Positions 1 to 4,869 of a stretch of DNA of 6,709 nucleotides are shown here, in pieces. The DNA is from Candidatus Faecivivens stercoripullorum (GTDB lineage Bacteria; Bacillota; Clostridia; Oscillospirales; Ruminococcaceae), in NCBI GenBank assembly GCA_018715285.1, contig DVLW01000064.1, positions 1-6,709 on the forward strand. The letters run 5' to 3'. Position 1 is the first letter of the stretch. Every line of letters starts with the position of its first letter. The translations under genes were made by a program, and so were the position numbers. A model generated the notes under the pieces. The model searched no databases. It saw only the letters and a list, made by a program, of their open reading frames with translations, and had not been told where the DNA came from.

Positions 1-304
1 TGGCAAGTCTGGATACGATAAAATCCCACTTTTCCCAAAACTTTTTCAATTCCTCGCGTCCAGCCTCGTTCAAAGAAAAGAACTTGCGCGGCGGACCAAG
101 TTTTGAAGGCTTTTTTTCAATATTTACAAGGTTATTCTTTTCGAGACGAATCAAAATAGTATATACGGTTCCTTCAACTACATCCGTAAATCCCATCTCA
201 TTCAACTGCCGTGTAATTTCATAACCATAAGTTTCTTTATGGCTGATAATTTCCAGTACACATCCTTCAAGGACACCTTTAAGCATTTCTGTCAGGTTTT
301 CCAA
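1..304 (-). CDS. PadR-family transcriptional regulator (3' end cut by window)
   Basis: Small winged-helix DNA-binding protein of the PadR family; these act as dimeric repressors, often of transport or stress genes. The 101 codons seen begin (M)ENLTEMLKGVLEGCVLEII and continue with the family hallmarks: the TYGYEITRQL helix, the recognition-helix segment EGTVYTILIRLEKNNLV, the wing GPPRKFFSLNEAGREEL and then the start of the dimerisation helix. Short PadR proteins are about 105-115 aa, so only the last few residues should be missing. I chose a TTG start at 304-302: GGAGG at 319-315 lies 10 bases upstream, no in-frame ATG lies near, and an in-frame stop TAA occurs further up before a possible GTG without a good ribosome site. 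The gene has its own promoter with a repeat over it, which suggests autoregulation. Its GC content is about 38%, well below its neighbours. The PadR call is firm; the target genes would lie beyond position 1 and are unknown. Confidence 0.93.
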   Translation of the reverse strand, partial: MENLTEMLKGVLEGCVLEIISHKETYGYEITRQLNEMGFTDVVEGTVYTILIRLEKNNLVNIEKKPSKLGPPRKFFSLNEAGREELKKFWEKWDFIVSRLA

Positions 305-339
305 AACAATATGACCTCCAAGATTTACATCAAGCGTAC

Positions 340-378
340 ATTGTATCACTTAGTACCGCTATATTGTATCACGCAGTA
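340..378. repeat. Tandem 16-base direct repeat, likely PadR operator
   Basis: The pattern ATTGTATCACNNAGTA occurs twice on the plus strand, at 340-355 and 363-378. The copies start 23 bases apart, a little over two helical turns. The upstream copy covers the -10 box of the padR promoter and the second covers the predicted transcription start and first transcribed bases. Repressor binding here would block initiation. Seen: the repeat and its position. Inferred: that PadR itself binds it, as is common for this family. Confidence 0.6.
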
Positions 379-391
379 GCCGACTTATCAA
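363..391 (-). promoter_or_regulatory. Promoter of padR (TTGATA-17-TACAAT)
   Basis: On the minus strand TTGATA (391-386) is followed after exactly 17 bases by TACAAT (368-363), with a TG one base upstream of the -10 box (extended -10). The predicted start of transcription is near 356, giving a leader of about 50 bases before the TTG codon at 304. The match to the housekeeping sigma consensus is strong, and the site lies immediately upstream of padR in the right direction. Confidence 0.75.
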
Positions 392-438
392 CCAACTTTT
401 TTTAGATAGCAAAATTTACCTTCCATCGTTAATAGCAT

Positions 439-476
439 AACAGCCCGTCTTCAGCTTTCACTGAGAACGGGCTGTT
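439..476 (-). terminator. Hairpin after the MATE gene, probable terminator
   Basis: AACAGCCCGT (439-448) pairs perfectly with ACGGGCTGTT (467-476). After one mismatch the stem continues as a G-U pair plus TCAG/CTGA, around a six-base loop (455-460). It begins 15 bases past the MATE stop codon, where a terminator is expected. Neither strand has a clean T-run straight after the stem, so termination may be weak or factor-assisted, or the hairpin may just protect the mRNA 3' end. Confidence 0.55.
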
Positions 477-491
477 TACAATTACATATAT

Positions 492-1838
492 TCAGGCTGC
501 ACGTCTGTCCCGACTCCACATCCATCCAAAGTAAAGGACACAAATGACAATCGATACCAGCGAAGCAGCCGGTGCCGCAATTCCCATCGGCGTCAGGCTT
601 CCGGTCGTAATCCGGCTCATCAGCCAGGTCACCGGGATTCTCACCGCAAAGGTTGCCACCATCGAATGGGCAAAGCAGATAATCGACCGTCCGCGCGCAT
701 TCAAATAAGCATTCATGCAGAATACAAAGCTGACCAGCACACAGTCAACCGAATAGCTGCGGACATATTCCGCGCCCGACTGGATAACTGCCGGGTCATT
801 GGTAAATATTCCGACCAGCAGGCCCGGAACCAGCTGGCTGAGCAGGCAAATCACACCGCCGCAGATCAGAGAAAATATAATTCCCCATTTCATCGAACTG
901 CGGGCGCGGTCATCCCTGCCAGCACCGATATTCTGAGCTGCCATCGTCGCAACTGCCGATGAAAAAGCACCCGGTACCAGAAAGGCAAATCCCATCAGTT
1001 TTTCCACAACCCCAACCGCTGCCGATGCAATAACACCCAGCGTATTGATAATTGCCGAAATCGCCAGAAATGATACATTAACCAGTACATCCTGCAAAGC
1101 AAGCGGAACACCGACCTGCAATATCGCGGTCAGTTCCTTTTTCCGAGGCGAAAAATCTGTCCGGTGCATTGATATCTTGAATCCACCCCGAAGCATATGC
1201 ACCAGTGCACATATAAACGATACCGCCTGAGCGGCTACGGTTGCCACTGCCGCACCGGCAGCACCCAGTCCAAAATATCCTGTCAACAGAAAATCCAACA
1301 CAATATTGACTACACAGGCAATCGATATGAAAATAACCGGCGTCCTTGAATCTCCCAGTCCACGATAAATACTGCTGACAGCGTTATAGCCGACAATAAA
1401 AGGCAAACCTGCGCAGCAGATAAAAACATACTGCCTTGCATACTCTACCGCCTCGACCGGCGTCATCATGACTGCTACCATCCCATTGGTTCCCAGCAGC
1501 ATTACCGGTGTCAGACATACCGCTATTAAGGTAAACAGAAACGTCAGATTTCCAACCGCCCGTGCCACACCCGGCTGATTATTTTCTCCGATTCTCCGTC
1601 CAATCAACACCGTTCCGCCCATTGCAATTCCCTGCACCAATGCCGTCACCGTCATCATCAGCTGGGAACCGATTGAAACCGCCGAAACTGCCGCTGAATC
1701 AGCATACTGGCCGACGACAAACAGGTCAACCGCTCCGTAAACTGCCTGCAAAAAACTTGCCGCCATAAAGGGCAGCGCAAACTGCAAAAGTGCCGGAGCA
1801 ATCCGGCCTGTTGTCAGTCTGTTTTCTTTTGCTGTCAT
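492..1838 (-). CDS. MATE-family multidrug/toxin efflux transporter
   Basis: Integral membrane antiporter of 448 aa, the usual MATE length (about 450), expected to export organic cations, drugs or metabolites using a sodium or proton gradient. The chain is hydrophobic almost throughout, consistent with 12 membrane helices in two MatE halves. Seen motifs include ALPFMAASFLQAVYGAVDLF with VVGQY near residues 23-44 (helix 1, with the family's typical V-D/VG pattern), IYRGLGDSRTPVI in the first half, and AAQNIGAGRDDRAR in the second half. The end, WMWSRDRRAA, is a basic cytoplasmic tail. I start at ATG 1838-1836, preceded by a purine-rich ribosome site within 1860-1847. The reading frame is open to ATG 1880, but that codon lies directly after the terminator T-run, has no ribosome site, and would add a polar stretch unlike the family. 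The gene has its own promoter and a leader carrying a terminator, so conditional expression is likely. The substrate cannot be told from sequence. Confidence 0.93.
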   Translation of the reverse strand: MTAKENRLTTGRIAPALLQFALPFMAASFLQAVYGAVDLFVVGQYADSAAVSAVSIGSQLMMTVTALVQGIAMGGTVLIGRRIGENNQPGVARAVGNLTFLFTLIAVCLTPVMLLGTNGMVAVMMTPVEAVEYARQYVFICCAGLPFIVGYNAVSSIYRGLGDSRTPVIFISIACVVNIVLDFLLTGYFGLGAAGAAVATVAAQAVSFICALVHMLRGGFKISMHRTDFSPRKKELTAILQVGVPLALQDVLVNVSFLAISAIINTLGVIASAAVGVVEKLMGFAFLVPGAFSSAVATMAAQNIGAGRDDRARSSMKWGIIFSLICGGVICLLSQLVPGLLVGIFTNDPAVIQSGAEYVRSYSVDCVLVSFVFCMNAYLNARGRSIICFAHSMVATFAVRIPVTWLMSRITTGSLTPMGIAAPAASLVSIVICVLYFGWMWSRDRRAA

Positions 1839-1981
1839 GAAATAAATCCATCCTTTCCTCAACACATTTTCTCGCCGCATCCAAAAAAGCCGGATAAGAT
1901 AACGGGACTCTCACCCGCCATCTTATCCGGCTTTGCCATATCCGTTATCTATAAAAAAACGTATGGATGCCTCCGATGAAC
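1839..1981 (-). promoter_or_regulatory. MATE 5' leader, candidate attenuator or riboswitch
   Basis: Predicted leader of about 143 nt between the promoter at 2016-1988 and the MATE start codon. It contains a complete intrinsic terminator (1934-1883). Further upstream, AGATAACGG (1950-1942) can pair over 9 bases with CCGTTATCT (1905-1897), which is the 3' side of the terminator's inner stem plus the top four bases of its outer 3' arm. The two structures exclude each other in part, which is the logic of an attenuator. There is no room for another promoter between the terminator and the gene, so MATE expression from this promoter needs read-through. A GGAGG (1974-1970) and a T7 run (1959-1953) also lie in it. 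I do not recognise a known riboswitch class; a protein- or translation-controlled attenuator is equally possible. Confidence 0.5.
1883..1934 (-). terminator. Strong intrinsic terminator between mobA and MATE gene
   Basis: Read on the minus strand, AAAGCCGGATAAGAT (1934-1920) pairs perfectly over 15 bp with ATCTTATCCGGCTTT (1900-1886). Two G-U pairs and a CGGG/CCCG inner stem then close a seven-base loop (1913-1907), for a stem of about 21 bp. Six T residues (1888-1883) complete the signal. It would end transcripts from the kinase-oxidoreductase-mobA genes and also transcripts started at the promoter just upstream. In the plus direction only three T follow the stem, so it is directed to the minus strand. 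Confidence 0.9.
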
Positions 1982-1987
1982 AGCTTC

Positions 1988-2016
1988 ATTTTAGCAAAAT
2001 CTGACGTCATTGTCAA
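1988..2016 (-). promoter_or_regulatory. Promoter of the MATE gene (TTGACA-17-TAAAAT)
   Basis: A perfect -35 box TTGACA (2016-2011) is separated by exactly 17 bases from TAAAAT (1993-1988), with TG one base upstream (extended -10). It lies in the last codons of mobA; the -10 box begins with the mobA stop codon TAA. Predicted start of transcription is near 1981. It gives the MATE gene transcription independent of the upstream operon and implies a long structured leader. Confidence 0.7.
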
Positions 2017-2581
2017 GTATTCGCATTTCTCTCAGCACTGCCAGATCTTCCGGCGTATTGACATTAAAATGCACATTTTCAAACTCTGTTCCGGCAAGCG
2101 GCACCACCTGAACCGGTACCCGCTCCAACAGTCCCATCAGCCGCCGCTGCCCATTTTGCAGCATTTGACCGATCACTGACAGAACATCCCGATGATATAC
2201 TGCGCCAAGCGGCTGAAGCCGTCCGTCCGGTGTCTGGCTGATGGTTACGCCATCTCCCGCACGCTGAATCATAAACCGGACAAAATTATCGGTCAGAAGC
2301 GGTGTATCACACGCAGCGACAAACAGCCCGCTGCATTTAGTACAGGACAGTCCGGCGTAAATTCCACCGAGCGGCCCGCATCCGGCAAATTCCTCGTAAA
2401 CAGTGGTAAACCGACTCTCACCATTTCCGGCATACAGTTTCTCAGGCAGGAAATCGAGCACGTCTTCGACACGGCACAAAAAACTCTTTCCGTTAAGGTT
2501 CAGACTGCCTTTATCGATACCGCCCATCCGGCTTCCCTTTCCGCCGCCTAAAATCAGCCCACCGCAATTCTCAATCTGCAT
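1991..2581 (-). CDS. mobA: Molybdenum cofactor guanylyltransferase MobA
   Basis: Cytoplasmic enzyme of 196 aa (usual size about 190-200) that transfers GMP from GTP to molybdopterin, giving the guanine dinucleotide form (bis-MGD) used by DMSO-reductase-family enzymes. Seen: the nucleotide-binding signature LILGGGKGSRMGGIDKG at residues 9-25, close to the E. coli MobA LAGGKARRMGGVDKG motif; then LNLNGKSF; GCGPLGGIYAGL at 67-78; the metal/nucleotide site AACDTP with Asp92; QPLGAVY; and the C-terminal FNVNTPEDL at 172-180. I start at ATG 2581-2579, with AAAGGA six bases upstream (2593-2588). The frame is open to 2629, but that would add 16 residues ahead of the family's normal N-terminus and lacks support. 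The start lies inside the end of the oxidoreductase gene (11-base overlap), suggesting coupled translation and cofactor supply for that enzyme. No moa/moe genes are present here. Confidence 0.95.
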   Translation of the reverse strand: MQIENCGGLILGGGKGSRMGGIDKGSLNLNGKSFLCRVEDVLDFLPEKLYAGNGESRFTTVYEEFAGCGPLGGIYAGLSCTKCSGLFVAACDTPLLTDNFVRFMIQRAGDGVTISQTPDGRLQPLGAVYHRDVLSVIGQMLQNGQRRLMGLLERVPVQVVPLAGTEFENVHFNVNTPEDLAVLREMRILDNDVRFC

Positions 2582-4820
2582 CCTCTGTCCTTTCAATCTC
2601 AACCAGTACCGAATGCTGGGTATTGCCATGGGAAAGCGGTGTCGAATGACTGGATGTCAGGACATTGATTGAACCGCCGCGATCACGGCCTTTTTTGTCC
2701 GGTGCATACCATGCACCCTGTGAGATTGCTGCTGCACCCCGGACAATCCGGTTGGTAATCTTCACCGGCAGCAATGTTTCTCCGCGGTCATTGAATACCC
2801 GAACCGTCATTCCATCCTGCAATCCACGTGTTTTCGCATCCTCCGGGTGCATCCATACGCACTGCGGGTCAAGGGGAATCAATGCCGGATTTTTGTCGTG
2901 TACCGAATGGCAGCGGCGCTTGGTATGCCAGCCAATCAGCTGAAGTGGATAACGTGTGCGTGCCGGGTCGGCAATGCCTTCCCGACCGGCAAGATAGTTT
3001 GGAGGCGGCGAGACATACTCGGAAAAGGTTCCTTCATAGATTTCCCGGGAAAAGATTTCAATCCGTCCGCTTCCAGTCGGGAATGGATGGGTATCCGGGT
3101 CAGCAGCTTCCTTTTCAAAAGCAACATAAGGCGGCAGTGAATGATAGCGGTAAACACCATTTGGCTTGGCTTCATCATAGGGCGGCAGTTCCGGTTCTTT
3201 TTCGCGCAAATCATCATAAATTGCCCGTAGCCACTCATCCGTTGTTCTGCCAAGGGAAAACTGCTGATACAGTCCCAGTTTTCTGGCGACCTCACACAGC
3301 CAGTCGTATTCAAACCGACTCTCTCCGACCGGCTTACAGACCGGATTGATAAACCCGATAAAATCGCCCACCATCCATGGCGTAACCAGATTATCCCCTT
3401 CAAAAAGGCTGGTTCCAGGCAGAAGAATATCGGCGAATTTTGCACTTGCCGTCATAAACAGGTCACTGACAACGATAAATTCAACCTTGCTTTCATCCTG
3501 CAAGATTTTTGCCGTTTCATTGATATCCCCATGCTGGTTAATCAGGGCGTTTCCTCCAAGATTCAGTATCATCTTGATCGAACCCGGCAGGTGAACCTCC
3601 GGACTTCGTTTTCCATCATAGGTCACACCATCCAGCCCGGTCAGCTGTTCACCGCAATCGGCCGCCTTACTCCAGCAAAAGACCGGTATCTGATACCGGC
3701 ATGGATTTTCCACCCGCGGCAGATGCGGCTGATGATGCCGCTCAAGATATCCCGGGCCTCCTGCCCAGCCGCCGCTCACGCCGACATTTCCAGTCAGCGC
3801 CGCAAGCATGATTCCGCCGCGTGTGACCTGTTCACCGTTTTCCTGCCGCTGAGGCCCGTACCCCTGAATCAGTGCGGCAGGACGTGCAGTCGCATACTGT
3901 TCGGCAAGCCAGATAATCGTTTCTTCAGGTATGCCGGAAATAGCAGACGCCCATGATGGTGTTTTTGCAATACCATCCCGTGTACCCAACAGATAATCAA
4001 AATAACACAAGTCCGGGTCAATTCCCTGCGGCATATGCTCCCGGTCAAATCCAATCGTGCACCGACTGACAAAATCCCGGTCATACAAATCATGGGTATA
4101 AATCCAGTATGCCATTCCATCTGACAATGCGGCATCCGTTCCGGGACGAATGCCAATCCACTGTGCATCCAGTTTCAGAGCGGTATCATTCTTTCGCGGG
4201 TCGATAACAATAATCGGAATACCCTTTTCTTTGGCCTTTTTGAGCCAGAACATCTGCCCGTCAAATACCGTTTCTGCCGGGTTGTGTCCCCAGAGGATAA
4301 TCAGTCTGGAATCCAGAAGAGTATCATAACTGGAACCGGTCATATTGGTACCGTACATATACGGGGTCACATACGAAACACAGGCGGTCGAATAGGAATT
4401 ATAGTAATCCAGAAATCCACCGTCCAGTGCCAACAGTCTTTTTGCCAGTCCCGGCCCACGGAAGACCGCCGCTGAACCGGTCGCATAATGGACATACCGG
4501 GATGCAGGACCATACTTGTCACGAATCCGAATCCATTCGGAAGCAATTTTGTCCACCGCTTCTTCCCAGCTGATGGGGACAAATCTACCTTCCCCACGCT
4601 TTCCGACCCGCTTCATTGGTGTAGTCAGGCGGTCACGGAAAAAAGTCTTATGATAATGTATCCCACGCGCACAGGCTGTCAGCGGCTGCTGCGTCGAATC
4701 GGAACAGGCCGGCTCGGTGGAAATCCGACTGATCCCACCGTTCTGCATATGCAGGTGCAGGAGACATCTGCCGCCGCAGTTGCCCATTCCCATGGTATGA
4801 ATAATCTTTTCTTCTGCCAT
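2571..4820 (-). CDS. DmsA-like molybdopterin (bis-MGD) oxidoreductase, cytoplasmic
   Basis: Catalytic subunit type of the DMSO reductase superfamily, 749 aa. In order: an N-terminal iron-sulphur domain (about residues 5-60) with NCGGRC (Cys15, Cys19) and ACARG (Cys50); the molybdopterin domain from PISWEEAVDKIASEW; GGFLDYYNSYSTACV, where Ser144 is the expected molybdenum ligand by analogy with DmsA Ser176; LWGHNPAE and PGTDAALSDG in the cofactor-binding folds; and the C-terminal MGD-binding domain (about 622-745) with WHTKRRCHSVHDKN and SQGAWYAPD. Start at ATG 4820 has AGAGG at 4833-4829, eight bases away. The cluster motif begins within 11 residues, so there is no Tat signal and the enzyme should be cytoplasmic, unlike exported DmsA. 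The first cluster cysteine position (residue 11) is Gly. It shares an operon layout with the kinase upstream and mobA downstream; no DmsB or DmsC gene is visible. The family call is firm; DMSO is not a safe substrate guess, since S-/N-oxides and other acceptors are all possible. Confidence 0.9.
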   Translation of the reverse strand: MAEEKIIHTMGMGNCGGRCLLHLHMQNGGISRISTEPACSDSTQQPLTACARGIHYHKTFFRDRLTTPMKRVGKRGEGRFVPISWEEAVDKIASEWIRIRDKYGPASRYVHYATGSAAVFRGPGLAKRLLALDGGFLDYYNSYSTACVSYVTPYMYGTNMTGSSYDTLLDSRLIILWGHNPAETVFDGQMFWLKKAKEKGIPIIVIDPRKNDTALKLDAQWIGIRPGTDAALSDGMAYWIYTHDLYDRDFVSRCTIGFDREHMPQGIDPDLCYFDYLLGTRDGIAKTPSWASAISGIPEETIIWLAEQYATARPAALIQGYGPQRQENGEQVTRGGIMLAALTGNVGVSGGWAGGPGYLERHHQPHLPRVENPCRYQIPVFCWSKAADCGEQLTGLDGVTYDGKRSPEVHLPGSIKMILNLGGNALINQHGDINETAKILQDESKVEFIVVSDLFMTASAKFADILLPGTSLFEGDNLVTPWMVGDFIGFINPVCKPVGESRFEYDWLCEVARKLGLYQQFSLGRTTDEWLRAIYDDLREKEPELPPYDEAKPNGVYRYHSLPPYVAFEKEAADPDTHPFPTGSGRIEIFSREIYEGTFSEYVSPPPNYLAGREGIADPARTRYPLQLIGWHTKRRCHSVHDKNPALIPLDPQCVWMHPEDAKTRGLQDGMTVRVFNDRGETLLPVKITNRIVRGAAAISQGAWYAPDKKGRDRGGSINVLTSSHSTPLSHGNTQHSVLVEIERTEDAD

Positions 4821-4869
4821 TAAAATATCCTCTGTTTATCTGATAAAATTCTCCACGAAACGAAAACGT

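Noticed and set aside
1839..1880. Longer MATE protein starting at ATG 1880.
   Set aside because: The codon sits directly after the terminator T-run without a ribosome site, and the added 14 residues do not resemble MATE N-termini; ATG 1838 has a purine-rich site and gives the usual length.
1953..1959. T7 run on the minus strand as a second terminator after mobA.
   Set aside because: The bases before it form no stable GC-rich stem; only a weak ATGAA/TTCAT hairpin lies 17 bases further up.
1923..1964. A 13-codon leader-peptide-like frame after GGAGG (1974-1970), starting with ATA and ending in TAA inside the left arm of the terminator.
   Set aside because: Spacing to the GGAGG is good and its end position would suit ribosome-controlled attenuation, but ATA is a very rare start codon and nothing else supports translation. 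It is worth remembering if the attenuator is studied.
2582..2629. MobA start at ATG 2629 with 16 extra residues.
   Set aside because: The extension lies wholly within the oxidoreductase coding region, while ATG 2581 has AAAGGA at six bases and gives the normal MobA N-terminus.
2828..3349. Long plus-strand open frames, such as this one and 5683-6240.
   Set aside because: They lie opposite strongly supported minus-strand genes with conserved motifs, lack ribosome sites and show no recognisable protein features.
4835..4847. Small palindrome TTTATCtGATAAA between the kinase and the oxidoreductase gene, a possible operator.
   Set aside because: Six AT-rich bases per half is expected by chance, and no convincing promoter lies beside it.
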